From assembly GCA_025399215.1 (NCBI GenBank), contig MU621102.1:1-36925 (forward strand): a DNA stretch of 36,925 bases, written 5' to 3'. Under the pieces are notes generated by a model that saw only the letters and a list, made by a program, of their open reading frames with translations, did no database searches and was not told the origin of the DNA. Shown piece after piece: positions 1-10,383 of the stretch; position 1 is the stretch's first letter; each line of letters begins with the position of its first letter. Source of the DNA: Globomyces pollinis-pini (lineage: Eukaryota > Chytridiomycota > Chytridiomycetes > Rhizophydiales > Globomycetaceae). A program made the translations under genes and the position numbers.

Positions 1-1143
1 TGCCACTAGAATTTTTTGTTTTTTCAAGATACCAGCTTCAAATCCATCAAATGCCCATCCAAAATTTTCCGCTCTGCGTTTTTTAAATACTTCATCATTT
101 AATAATCGGTTATAATTCTCCAGATGTTTTTTTATGTAGAACATTGCGGTTCGGCGAGTAAGTATTTTTTCATCACCTTTGGAATCTTCTTCTACACTAG
201 CATAGAACACTTCTCCCTCTTTACCAATCCAAATCAAAACCCACTGGTCAATAAAGTCCGATAATACACCAACAGGAGAAGGACGACCTGGAACATCAAA
301 TAACGAATTCGCGGCAATAACGGATCCAATCGCTTGTACCACGTTATTTGTACTGATATTGTTGGGCGTCAGTTCAAAAACCATTGTCAACTGGTTTCTA
401 CTAACCAAATGGCAAACGCTGGGCATCACATACAAATCAGCCTCTCCATTCAAATGATGTGGGTCGATACCAACTACTGTGTTCAGATGGGGTGATTCGA
501 TTGAACTCTTGACTTTTAGACGATTCAATGGTTCAGTGAATGATTCGGTAAACGCTGTTAGGTATTCCAGGTATGCGTCCTTGTTTCTTTTATCATTTTC
601 GCTATTCCTTACGGGCCATTGAAATTTGTCAAATCTTTCTGGTAATTGATAATCTGAATCATTGATTGAGCTGACTGAGCGTGCAATAAGAGTAAAACCG
701 TCATTTTGAAGCTTGTCGATGGTGAGTTTGGAAATCTGAATAGTTTCTGCTTTTTCGATATAGTTTGACACAGTTTCTTGTAGTTTCCTGTTTGATTCTT
801 CTAGTTTGCTGCTTGATTCTTGTAGTTTCCTGTTTGATTCTTCTAGTTTGCTGCTTGATTGTTGTAGTTTGCTGTTTGATTCTTCTAGTTTGGTGATTCT
901 TTGCTCTGCTATTACACCAGCCGAAATTCCTGCGCTTTGTGCTGCAAGAGTATTGTTGAAGTTTCTCTGGGTTCCTGCTAATACTGCTCTACAAGCAGTG
1001 ACGTCGTCCCTGAGGTCTTGGTAAGTGACTCCTGGTAAAGTGATAGTTCCTTGTATGTAAGCATTGAGTCTGTCTTCAGCTCGTCTAAGACTTTCAGCTG
1101 CTTCGTTGGCTCTTCTATTGGCATTTTCCATTAGATTCGACAT
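1..1143 (-). CDS. Coiled-coil protein with a nuclease-like (CRN-effector-type) C-terminal region, partial
   Basis: The reading frame is open from the ATG at 1143 to the left edge (381 codons, no stop), so the C-terminus is missing. Residues 1-80 are helical and charged. Residues about 84-125 are a perfect heptad string (KLEESNS/KLQQSSS units), clearly a coiled coil. Residues about 185-380 form a folded alpha/beta region. It contains GEADLYVMP, then NQLTMVFELTP, which resembles the D...ExK core of PD-(D/E)XK nucleases, although the usual Lys after Glu is Thr here. After that come QAIGSVIAANSLF and GVLSDFIDQWVLIWIG. This architecture is common among CRN-like (Crinkler) proteins of chytrids and Mortierella/Rhizophagus relatives. 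I infer the family from pattern only. No signal peptide is visible. No intron is needed. Activity is doubtful because of the missing Lys. Confidence 0.6.
   Translation of the reverse strand, partial: MSNLMENANRRANEAAESLRRAEDRLNAYIQGTITLPGVTYQDLRDDVTACRAVLAGTQRNFNNTLAAQSAGISAGVIAEQRITKLEESNSKLQQSSSKLEESNRKLQESSSKLEESNRKLQETVSNYIEKAETIQISKLTIDKLQNDGFTLIARSVSSINDSDYQLPERFDKFQWPVRNSENDKRNKDAYLEYLTAFTESFTEPLNRLKVKSSIESPHLNTVVGIDPHHLNGEADLYVMPSVCHLVSRNQLTMVFELTPNNISTNNVVQAIGSVIAANSLFDVPGRPSPVGVLSDFIDQWVLIWIGKEGEVFYASVEEDSKGDEKILTRRTAMFYIKKHLENYNRLLNDEVFKKRRAENFGWAFDGFEAGILKKQKILVA
777..892. repeat. Tandem 21-bp (42-bp higher order) coding repeat
   Basis: Five to six copies of a 21-bp unit, alternating as a 42-bp pair, encode the heptads KLEESNR/KLQESSS inside the left-edge gene. 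The near identity of copies at DNA level suggests recent slippage or unequal exchange, and the frame is kept because the unit is seven codons. Confidence 0.8.
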
Positions 1144-1372
1144 TTGATATTTTTTGCCTATTTTATGCGCCACTATCAACTTGAAATCCTCTTAAATGAT
1201 AGAGGACAGTTTTTACTCGAATCAATCAATCATTATGATACCGTTGGACTGATAACCTGTCATTAATTGAAGTGATTATCATTTAAAATTGGTTCATAGA
1301 GTATGCATTCATCTATAAACCATCCCCTTAGTCATAACCCTGACGTGTTTGATTCAAGCGTAGTTTGATGCC

Positions 1373-1811
1373 ATGGAAGACGATTCTTTTGAGCAACTTC
1401 AGGAATATTTTACTAAAAAACTACTGATTCAACTTAGGAAAGAACTTGGGATCAGAGAGCGCTCCTAAAATTTCAACTCACAAGCAATACATCATTACTG
1501 CCCAGCCATTTTTGAACAATATTGCTATCTCCGAATCGGAGATGATAAGTTATTGTTTTTTCAACAATTTGAATAGACCAAATAAAAATTTTATAGTTTG
1601 GTATGAAGTCTGGCACGGAGAGCTGACAAACAGTGAAAACTGTACATTGTGGTTGGATTTCTGTTTCGGATCTTTGGTAAAGAAACCTATGAAAGTGTAT
1701 TGGATAATTCCGAAAAATTGTGCAGGAACACCAAAGACTGGTGAAGAGCGTGTTATCCTTCTTGATGAGTTACATGAAGATTTTCCTGCGTTAAAGAAAT
1801 TAAATCTTTAA
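1373..1811 (+). pseudogene. Small hypothetical gene with an apparent one-base frameshift
   Basis: The ATG at 1373 opens MEDDSFEQLQEYFTKKLLIQ, then this frame stops at about 1468. A second frame, open from about 1428, carries a good protein (LGSESAPKIST... ending EDFPALKKLNL at 1811). The frames would join near the GGG at 1448-1450 with a one-base change. No GT donor lies between 1373 and 1540, so an intron cannot reconcile them. Product is about 146 residues, alpha/beta, with many aromatic residues (FIVWYEVWHGEL, LWLDFCFG). I do not recognise the family. It is either a sequencing indel or a recently broken gene. It lies divergent to the left-edge coiled-coil gene, 229 bp away. Confidence 0.5.
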
Positions 1812-2062
1812 AATGACTTGCTTTATTTTGAAAATATTAAATCTGTACCATTGTAATGATTGGAATTGTATTCCAATTGTACAACTCATGGCATACGTTA
1901 CATGAGCATATCTCCAGCAGTATATCAGTTTCACGCAAGTATCGGAATTGGTTGTACATCCTTTGTTTATTTATTTCCTACCAAAACAATCCAACCGAAA
2001 TATTTGTGTACACTCATTAACTCTTAATTGAATTCAAATATTTTTCTTTACAATTCCCAAAG

Positions 2063-3174
2063 ATGATAACACTAGGATTACTACTACATTCAGTCTTGTC
2101 AGCATGCATCATAGCGGATTCACAAGATCAGCTCTATATCTTTGGTACTTCAAAAGGAAACTTCGAATTCAAAGAAAACAACTGGATCAATTTGAATCAT
2201 CCTTCAGTTACCAATTTAAATTCAAACTTATTAAATCAATGCTTTTTAAATCAATATGAAAGTAAAGGTTATTTCTTTGTTGATAATCAAATCCAACAAT
2301 ATGATTTTAAATCAAAAGCTTGGTTAAATCCCATCACGACTACTGGAACAATCCCAAAAAACTTGATTCTGGATCATGATACATTAACGTTTTATGGAAT
2401 GTTGAATAATAATATGTTCTTCTTTAATGTACCAGAACATAAAGATTCAAATTGGATTCAACAACGACAAGCTAATTTTAATCATAATGATGATATGGTA
2501 TTTGGATTTGGACAGAATCATTTGTTCTTTTTGAATGATGCAAGTTTGCAAAGTGGTCAAGCTAGAGTTTTTGTCATTCATTATGCTTATTTTCAGGTAA
2601 ATGTATGGAATACTGATCATTTTTGATAGCCTGAAATTCAAACTTATTCTGGTCCAAAATTCCCTCAAACTAGTGGTATCCTAAAATAATATACTAATCC
2701 ATCAGGTCAAGCAATAAGCATTCCGAAAAAAGATAACACCGTTCCGCTATCATTTGCATTCATTCCCAACGATTTCTCATCCATCTACTTGATCAATACT
2801 GAAATAGGTACCAATACAACCGTACAGTTACCTAGCCCCCCAATTAAAGATTCACGATCGAAATTTGTAGCACGGACAGATAGTTTGGTACAATTAACAT
2901 CCGATTTTGAAGTCTTTTCATTAAATTTGGAAAATGCAGGAGCAGGTTGGCTTAAATTGTCAAATAATGGATTGAATTTAAAATCAACCGATGCTGGTAA
3001 TTCACCTCAAGGTTCAGGTATGTTGTTTGATTGATTGATACGTTAGGAAATAATCAATCCCCTTCTTCTGTTAAAAATTCTGCTGATGTTTTGAAAAATG
3101 GTTCAGGTCTGGTGTTATCTTCAATTCTTTTCATGGCTCCACTATTGAACACTATTTTTCACACTTTGATCTGA
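2063..3174 (+). CDS. Secreted beta-rich (kelch-like) protein with GPI-type tail
   Basis: Four exons: 2063-2596, 2630-2675, 2706-3017, 3047-3174, with introns of 33, 30 and 29 nt. The product is 339 aa. An N-terminal signal peptide (MITLGLLLHSVLSACIIA) is followed by repeated short beta motifs such as DQLYIFGTSKGNFEFKENNW and YFFVDNQIQQYDFKSKAW. These look like blades of a degenerate kelch/beta-propeller. A Ser/Asn-rich stretch (NNQSPSSVKNSADVLKNGSG) then leads to a hydrophobic C-terminus with no polar tail, as in GPI-anchored proteins. I infer a cell-surface role. If the third intron is not removed the protein stops after GMLFD at about 3034 and loses the anchor. Confidence 0.75.
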
Positions 3175-3324
3175 AGATTTCAATAAACTCCAACATCTAT
3201 CACTCAATTAAAAATGACGATGAGAGAGTACCATTTGTGAACAACTACAGCAGTTTAATGAGATAAGCATTATTCTGACAAAACAAACAGTTTAATACGA
3301 CCAGATAATACATTAAGAATTATA

Positions 3325-5819
3325 TTACCAATCCATTTTCTTTGCTTCAACCACCTTAATCTGTTGAGACCCTTTATAACGTTCACCATCCAACCATGGA
3401 TAATGAGAAGTTCGAAGAACTTCAAACTCACTTATCTTGTAATTTTTCTGCATAGTTAATCCAATATCATCCAATCCATTGACCAGACAATGTTTACGGA
3501 ATGGTTGGATATCAAAATGAATTGTTTCGCCATTGGATCGTGTGATAGTTTGTTCAGGTAAATTTATAGTAAGCTCCAAAAAATTTTCTGCATCTTCAAT
3601 TAATGGATCAATCTGTGATTGTTTCAATCTTATTGGCAACATTCCATTTTTGGTGGTACTATGGGAATAAGTTATGATTTAAATTACTTGTTTTCAAAAA
3701 TATCAGCGAAGGATGGTGCAATGATGCATCGGATTCCAAAATCATTCAATGCCCATGGTGCATGCTCTCTACTTGATCCACATCCAAAGTTTTCACCTGA
3801 TATGAGGATACTAGATTGCTTGTATTGTGGTTTGTTTAGAACAAAATCTGGTATTGGTGTACCATCTTCTTTATATCTTAGTTCGTGAAATAATGCTGTT
3901 CCAAGACCAGTTCGCTTTATAGTTTTTAAAAATTGTTTAGGAATAATTTTATCAGTATCGATCTAAAAATAAGAATAAAAAATGTTTACGTTTGCAAATG
4001 GCATTGGAGCTGGTACACTCTTCAAAATGGTAAAAGTTGGCATACCACCAACTGCTTCTGTGTTCTCTGTGTTGGTGTTTGAGATGGATTCAGTTTTAGG
4101 AGGTTTGTAATCTGAATCAGCAAATGGTGTAATATAAGATTTAGAATCAGCAACTTCAATTTCAATAACGCCTTGATCTGCCGAAGTTGTATATTCGCGA
4201 ACGTCAGCAAGGTATCCCTTGATACCAGCTGCTGCTGCCATTGCTGGGCTCATCAGATGTGTTCGTCCTTTAAAACCTTGTCGACCTTCAAAGTTACGAT
4301 TGGAGGTGGATGCACATCGCTCCTCGGGCTTTAATTGATCTTCATTCATTCCCAAACACATGGAACATCCAGCTTCTCTCCAATCGAAACCAGCCTGTTT
4401 GAATATGTCAGCAAGTCCCTCATCTTCAGCTTGTTGTTTGATCAATCCAGATCCAGGAACTACCATAGCATATACGTGTGGTGCAACCTTTCTACCACGT
4501 ACAATCAATGCTGCTGATCGTAAATCTTCAATACGACTATTTGTACACGATCCGATAAATACTTTATCTATCTTGACGGAAGTCATTGGTGTTCCTGGGA
4601 CTAGACCCATATATTGGAGACTTCTTTCTGCTCCCACTCGTCTTGATTCATCTTTAAACGACGCAGGATCAGGGACCTAGAAGCATTACTTAAAAGAAAA
4701 AATATTACAGTTCCTGTAATTGGCACTGTGTCTTGAGGACTAGTACCCCAAGTGACGGTTGGGATGATATCTTCACCCTTAATATGAACTTCCGTGTCAT
4801 ATTTGGCACCTGGATCCGATTTCAGGGTATTCCAATAAGCAACTGCTCTATCCCAATCTTCTCCTTTTGGTGCAAGCGGTCGACCTATGAGAGTGAGCAA
4901 AACGTCAAGCAAAGAAAAATTGCGTTTGAATTAAAAACAAGTTGATGATTTAAAATACCTTTCAAATAATCATATGTGACTTGATCAGGAGCAATCATTC
5001 CTGCTCTGGCACCACCTTCAATACTCATATTACAAATTGACATTCTTGCATCCATTGACAAAGATTCAATAACACTTCCAGCAAATTCAATCACATGGCC
5101 ATTGCCTCCAGCAGTCCCGATTAGCCCAATGATATGGAGAATAACATCTTTTGACTGTACACCTGGATGTAGTTTACCAGTAACATTCACCAAGAAATTC
5201 TTTGACTTTTTTTGCAATAATGTTTGAGTGGCAAGTACATGCTCTACTTCAGAAGTCCCAATTCCAAACGCCAATGCACCAAATGCACCATGAGTAGATG
5301 TATGAGAATCTCCACAAACGACAGTAGTGCCTGGCAGAGTAAATCCTTGTTCAGGTCCAATAACGTGAACAACACCTTGTCGTTTGTCGTCCATTCCAAA
5401 GTAAGTTAGGCCAAATTCTTTCACATTATCTTCCAAAGTCTCCACTTGAATTCTTGAGTCCGGTTGATTTATAAAACTGGAAACGTTCTTGAATGACTAA
5501 TTCCGTGTGAATTAAAGAACCAAACCTTTCGATCAGAGGTAGGAATATTGTGATCTACAGTAGATAAGGTCAAATCAGGTCTTCTAACAGTTCTTTTTGC
5601 ATTTCGTAAACCCTCGAAAGCCTAAACGATAATCAATATGGATAGAAACAAGTACTTGAGGAGAGGTAACCTAAGGTTAATTTGATGAAGAAAGCTTACT
5701 TCATGACATAAATGCCTGTCAATGTAGATTAAATTGGTACCATCATCAGTCTGATCGATGATATGAGCTTCGAATACTTTATCGAACAGCGTTTTTTTAG
5801 GTGAGATATTTGAAGGCAT
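3325..5819 (-). CDS. LEU1: 3-isopropylmalate dehydratase (fused large and small subunits), leucine biosynthesis
   Basis: Eight exons on the minus strand: 5700-5819, 5656-5670, 5526-5621, 4959-5496, 4709-4884, 3990-4676, 3688-3962, 3325-3658. They sum to 2241 nt, 746 aa, close to the yeast enzyme (779). Introns are 29, 34, 29, 74, 32, 27 and 29 nt. It isomerises 2-isopropylmalate to 3-isopropylmalate with a [4Fe-4S] cluster. The ligands are visible as SCTNSR (C359) and CSMCLGMN (C419, C422). The small-subunit domain follows in the same chain, with [13 protein letters not shown] and [13 protein letters not shown]. The second exon is only 15 nt (VTSPQ) and is needed to restore the conserved string [15 protein letters not shown]. 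The start at 5819 ([19 protein letters not shown]) is chosen from family N-termini. Upstream codons in the same frame look like leader sequence. Function is secure; exon ends are supported by frame and family conservation. Confidence 0.95.
5656..5670 (-). other. 15-nt microexon of LEU1
   Basis: Five codons (GTT ACC TCT CCT CAA, VTSPQ) lie between two introns, 5671-5699 (29 nt) and 5622-5655 (34 nt). Both introns have GT...AG ends and TTAAC- or TTGAT-like branch sites. Without this exon the highly conserved HEVTSPQAF segment of isopropylmalate dehydratase would be missing. Confidence 0.85.
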
Positions 5820-6056
5820 TTGGGTTAAGAGAGGAAAAGAAACGAATTTAAATACGCCTGAATTGATGTAAATCACTGCGGAGATGGCGGCCGAAAACTG
5901 ATGAAACATCTTTGTCAACCCCTCAATCACACGCTATTACAATAAATTATGAATTGATGGGAAAAGAAATGATTGCTGTTCAGTCAATTCACCAAGGTTG
6001 ATGATTGTATCATGTACTTGTATTGCGCGTGTTATTTATCATTCATTGTATGTATA

Positions 6057-8271
6057 TTAAGCTTTATTTCTAGATAGGTTCGCGTACATTTCATCTATCA
6101 CTGCTCGGTACTTCTTGGCTGCTAATGGTCGCTTCAATTTAAAAGTAGGTGTCAACATTTCATTTTCTAATGAAAACATCTCTGCATCGACATGAATAGC
6201 TTTGATCATTTCAAATCCACGTAGTTTTTCACTCTTTCCGGTCTGTGTTAATTCTTCAAGTAATACTTTCTGGAATTCAGGTTTTTTACAGAGTTGTACA
6301 AACTCTTCACTGGCCGGTTCACCTTGTGGAGTAACAGTGACTGTAGGTTCTAACCAACCTTGTTTGATTGCATAAGGCACACAGTATTCTTGGTCTGGCA
6401 CTACAACAGCAACCAGTTGACTTTGAAGTGAATCTCCGTGAACGTACAATTGACCAACAAATGGGCTTTTGCCTAATATGATTTCAATCTTTTCTGGTGC
6501 AACATATTCGCCTTGAGATAGTTTAAATATGTTCTTCTTCCTATCAATAATAGATATACGTCCAGCGTGATCAATTCTGCCAATATCACCAGTTTGTAGC
6601 CATCCGTCTTCGTTGATAGCTTCCTTGGTTTTTTCTTCATCCTTGTAGTACCCCTTGAATATTGATCCTCCCCTAAGCCAAATTTCACCCTTTTCACGTT
6701 AATAACTAATAAATCACATACCTTCATCTCTTTAGCATGGTAGCCCATTTCTGGCACAGATACGAGCTTCACTTCAACGGTAGTAAGAGGGGCCCCAACC
6801 TGACCAGCTTCAAAGTCACTTGGCCACGTCATTGTTACAGCAGCGCAAGTCTCCGTTTGACCATATCCTTCGCAAACTGGTCCACTGATTAAGATACGAT
6901 AAAAGTTCAATATATCAGAAGATATTGGTGCACTGCCAGAGCAAATTATACGAACTCTACCACCAAATACTTGTTTCATATTGTTAAACACCAATGAATC
7001 CCAAATGCTGTGAGTAAATGTACCATAATGCTTCAAATAGTACAACTTTGAAGAAATAGCTTGGGATACCATGGATGATTTTACGTAAGAGTCTGATTGG
7101 ACAGTCGCTTGCATTATCTTGTCATAAATCTTATTTAACAGCCTTGGCACTGCGACAAACACAGTCGGTTTCAGTTCCTGTACATCTTTCATTAAATCCG
7201 GAACTAAAAAGGTTAACTATATAATTGACATTACTTGAACCACTGAAAAACCCTAATGAAGCACCTCGAGCAAAGCAGTTGATTATATTCATTTTTTCAT
7301 ATATATGTGCCAAAGGAAGAAATGAGAAGTGGACGTCGTGCTCGTTGATTGGCAAAAGATGGGAAGCAATCGTACCGCAAATAAAGTTTCCTTGTGATAA
7401 AATAGCAGCTTTTGGTGTTCCAGTAGTACCTAAGACTGAATTAGTTTGAAAAACGTACCTGATGTGTAGGACAAGCAAGCAACATCCCCCGCAGTTGGGA
7501 GCTGGAATGGGCGTGGGTTTGTTTTGCCCAGTTTGATCACATCGTTGAAAGTAAAGATTTCCACATTCAATGAACTTGCTTGAGTTTTGATATCATCCAA
7601 AACCACGTTATTTTCTTTCATTAGGGATTCCAGAACGATAATGACCTTCAGATGAGGGCAGTTTGATTTCAAATCCAATAAAGATGCTACTTTATCTATT
7701 GAAGCAACTACAATTGGAATTTCGGCATGATTCAATATATATTCGGCTGCATCTGGTCCAAGTGATTCGTATAAAGCAACATTTGGAATATTGAAAGCGC
7801 CAGCACCAAGGTCGGTCACTAGCCATTCGTAACGATTAATGGACATTATACCCAGAAACCATTTGCCCTTGATGGAAACATGTTTGTCATAGACTTCCAT
7901 TAACCCACAACCAAAGTCAGAACGATCTTCATCAACCTATAGAAATATTAGAAACAATAACAAGATACCTCTTCATAAGATTTCCAGACATATTCTCCCC
8001 ACACAACATTATCATCAACTTTGGACGGATATCGTGTTCCAAGAAATTGATTGTTTGGAAATCTTGCAACAGATTTAGCAAATAAATCTTGAATAGTTTC
8101 TGAATGGTCAAACCCAGTCATCAAGGAATCCTTGGACAGTACATTACGATAAACTGCCGTTTCATTGATGTTTTCAGCTTCACATACAGGAACACCATGG
8201 ATTTTAGTGGCATCCAAATATGAACGATGATAATTCGGAATATTTAAATGAGGATCCAATTCAAATTTCAT
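6057..8271 (-). CDS. Long-chain acyl-CoA synthetase (fatty acid--CoA ligase)
   Basis: Five exons: 7969-8271, 7459-7936, 7235-7429, 6722-7203, 6057-6689. Introns are 32, 29, 31 and 32 nt. The total is 2091 nt, 696 aa, the usual length for eukaryotic FAA/ACSL enzymes. It activates fatty acids to acyl-CoA with ATP, feeding lipid synthesis and beta-oxidation, usually at ER, peroxisome or lipid droplet. ANL-superfamily motifs are in order: the P-loop YTSGTTGTPKAA (split by the second intron), ELKPTVFVAVPRLLNKIYDKI, GYGQTET, DGWLQTGDIG, and the hinge/C-terminal motif DRKKNIFKLSQGEYVAPEKIE. The start at 8271 (MKFELDPHLNIPNYH) is the first ATG of the frame. No clear transmembrane anchor or peroxisomal SKL is seen; the C-terminus is NLSRNKA. 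Confidence 0.93.
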
Positions 8272-8786
8272 TGTAATCAAAAGCAAAATGAGATTGGTCT
8301 CTTTTAACGAAACCCTATCCAGTCTGTAACACGCAATGAAACAGACCAGGTTTCCATTATGGTCAGCATAATATGGTGGATACGGTCTTCAACCCATAAG
8401 AAACACCATTAATAATCCCGCAAACATTCCCATTCCAAAGGGGAATTATACTGCATCTCAGAACTTGACTACTTTAACAAACTGAACATTGTTAACGTAA
8501 CACATAATTTTTATCCACCATTTGCAGTGTAACATTGAAAAGGTCACTTGAGTTCGAGTTTTGGTGAGGAACTCCATTGCAGTATTGAATATTTCATGCA
8601 TTACTGCATCCTTAACTAACTAGGTATATTAATTAGTTCACGGAAGGCAAAAATTCGATAATTTAGAAGGTGTCTAACAATTTTAACGAAGGTGATCCAG
8701 ACAACCCAACCCCATAAATCCAAATTGCATCATCCATTTCATATTCAATATACTATACTAAAATCAATCACATTTTGATAATTATT
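8272..8786. other. Intergenic region upstream of the acyl-CoA synthetase
   Basis: No coding potential on either strand. The part next to 8271 should hold the promoter of the acyl-CoA synthetase gene. I see no distinctive operator or repeat. The right end abuts the tRNA terminator. Confidence 0.5.
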
Positions 8787-8794
8787 AAAAAAAA
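8787..8794 (-). terminator. RNA polymerase III terminator of tRNA-Ser
   Basis: A run of eight T on the minus strand lies directly after the tRNA 3' end, the standard Pol III termination signal. Confidence 0.85.
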
Positions 8795-8877
8795 CGTCGA
8801 CAGCAGGGTTTGAACCTGCGCCCTCAGAGAGGAAATGATTTCAAGTCATTCGCCTTAGACCACTCGGCCATATCGAC
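8795..8877 (-). tRNA. tRNA-Ser (anticodon UGA)
   Basis: An 83-nt class II tRNA without intron. The acceptor stem is GTCGATA/TGTCGAC with discriminator G. D arm has GGCCGAGTGGTCTAAGG (A box). The anticodon loop is CTTGAAA (anticodon TGA) on an ATGA/TCAT stem. A long variable arm typical of tRNA-Ser is present. The T arm is GCAGGTTCGAACCCTGC (B box). The CCA is not encoded. Confidence 0.95.
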
Positions 8878-9316
8878 ATCTCTGAGTTTTTTTGAAATCT
8901 TGTCCACTATAAATTGGTTACATATTTCGATGTCCAATGTATCAATGTCCAAATATTTCGATGTCCAAATAATACTTTAGTACTTCAAATATAAACAAAT
9001 CACAAAATGATTATTGCTTTTATTAGTTTATAATCACTAAATTATATTCAAATTTATATCCATATCCGAATTGAATCTTGTCATATTTAAACTAATCACA
9101 CAATCTGATTTCACAAATGCACATCAAGCTACTCCATATATTAAAAACAATCCAAGAAAATTATATTTCTAAATTAAATACACACACGACCAAGTATCGG
9201 TTCATATACAAGTATATGACATCTCGTGTGCTATGCCCTATTTGCTATGCCCAAACAGGCCACTCAACTAAGAACTTGCACATTGTAGATGAAAGACTAT
9301 ATGAGTGTTTTAAAAA
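8878..9316. other. AT-rich intergenic region between tRNA-Ser and the SDR gene
   Basis: No supportable gene. A plus-strand ORF at 9117-9407 is composed of low-complexity AT codons and overlaps the SDR gene antisense. It is taken as chance. Confidence 0.5.
8922..8968. repeat. Two direct copies of a 16-bp unit
   Basis: The unit ATATTTCGATGTCCAA occurs at 8922-8937 and 8953-8968 (31-bp period), with a partial copy (ATCAATGTCCAA) between them. It lies 45 bp upstream of the tRNA 5' end. No function can be assigned. Confidence 0.7.
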
Positions 9317-10006
9317 CTATTCAGATTTGGCGTCTTTCAAAAATGGCATCTTCCCTTTCCATTTGATCCACAATTCATCTTTCGTTGCCAGTTCGGAAAT
9401 GAAATGACCAATGCTACCAATCTGAATATTGGCATCTGAGAATACACTGACTTTGATATCCTCCGTTACAGTGTACGGTTTCCGTTCGCCCTCGATAAAG
9501 TTGCATGGACGCACAGCGCACCAATCCACAAACTTGCTGTTGACTGTCGCCAGATAATGACCGGTTGCTTGGCTATCGAGAAACGGACGAACTAGAGATG
9601 AAATCGCCAAGATGGGTTTGTCTCCGAACGGTCTTTCGTCATGACCCAGTGGATTATCCACTCCTGCACTATTCAGCTGAATAAATTTGATAGGCGATGG
9701 AGGTTTCATTTCTTCAATAATTCCAATCACTTGCACGGCCGACTCTTTGACCCAGTAAGAATCAAATAGAACATTTGATACAGACATTAAATGACCAAGA
9801 CAAGATATCACACCTGTGACTCCTTCTAGATCAGCGACTGTTACTTTTATAATGTCTCCTATTTGCTTGATCCCAATGAGGTTGTCATCTTTCGGTAGTT
9901 TGTCTAAATTCCTAGCAATGGCTTTCACCTTTTGTCCATTAGCTAATAAATGGCTAATCACGCTGCTTCCTACCCGTCCAGTTCCCCCTAATACCAAAAT
10001 TGTCAT
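9317..10006 (-). CDS. NAD(P)-binding atypical short-chain dehydrogenase (NmrA/SDR_a5-like)
   Basis: A single exon of 229 aa. The N-terminus MTILVLGGTGRVGSSVISHLL is a Rossmann glycine motif of the atypical SDR type (GxxGxxG). Then come VKAIARNLDKL, where Arg after the second strand suggests NADPH preference, and DLEGVTGVISCLGH. After that FIQLNSAGVDNP and a late RPCNFIEGERKPYTV segment resemble NAD(P)H-binding PF13460 proteins. There is no YxxxK catalytic pair, as usual in this group. Such proteins act as reductases or redox sensors; substrate cannot be read. The ATG at 10006 gives the first beta strand directly. It is divergent from the 7TM gene at 10384. Confidence 0.8.
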   Translation of the reverse strand: MTILVLGGTGRVGSSVISHLLANGQKVKAIARNLDKLPKDDNLIGIKQIGDIIKVTVADLEGVTGVISCLGHLMSVSNVLFDSYWVKESAVQVIGIIEEMKPPSPIKFIQLNSAGVDNPLGHDERPFGDKPILAISSLVRPFLDSQATGHYLATVNSKFVDWCAVRPCNFIEGERKPYTVTEDIKVSVFSDANIQIGSIGHFISELATKDELWIKWKGKMPFLKDAKSE

Positions 10007-10383
10007 TCTACAAATTGTGACACTCGAAAAATATCCACGGCCTATTTAAATGATATCTGTTGGTGTGGAAACTCGTGAGGCTTGTTAGTCCCAAAAATTT
10101 TCATGGTTTCTACAATTTAAAATTTCATCAAGCGTTTGAATGTATCATAACTGGATGAGCATATTTAATAACAAGACGTTGATTCGCATTTGATTCAACC
10201 TTTGGTGAATAAAACAAATCTAACACTAATCCATAAATCTAAAGAGAGCAATATTCATTGTTGGAAATTACAATCTTTGTTTCTATCCTTGCAGAACTTC
10301 AAAAAAAAATACATCTGACATGTTATCAGCGATCGGAATAAAGTGACGTGACGCGTTTGAGTTGATTTTTACCTTTCTTTATT
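10007..10383. promoter_or_regulatory. Divergent promoter region with a CRE-like TGACGTGACG element
   Basis: A 377-bp spacer between two divergent genes. At 10344-10353 it contains TGACGTGACG, a CRE/ATF-like bZIP site, 30-40 bp upstream of the 7TM start. The site is seen in the sequence; its use is inference. Confidence 0.35.

Noticed and set aside
806..1024. Plus-strand ORF rich in Leu/Ser/Phe repeats
   Set aside because: Antisense shadow of the heptad repeat of the minus-strand gene.
3619..3888. Plus ORF of 89 codons
   Set aside because: Shadow of LEU1 small-subunit exons.
9117..9407. Plus ORF of 96 codons
   Set aside because: AT-driven codon content and antisense overlap with the well-supported SDR gene.
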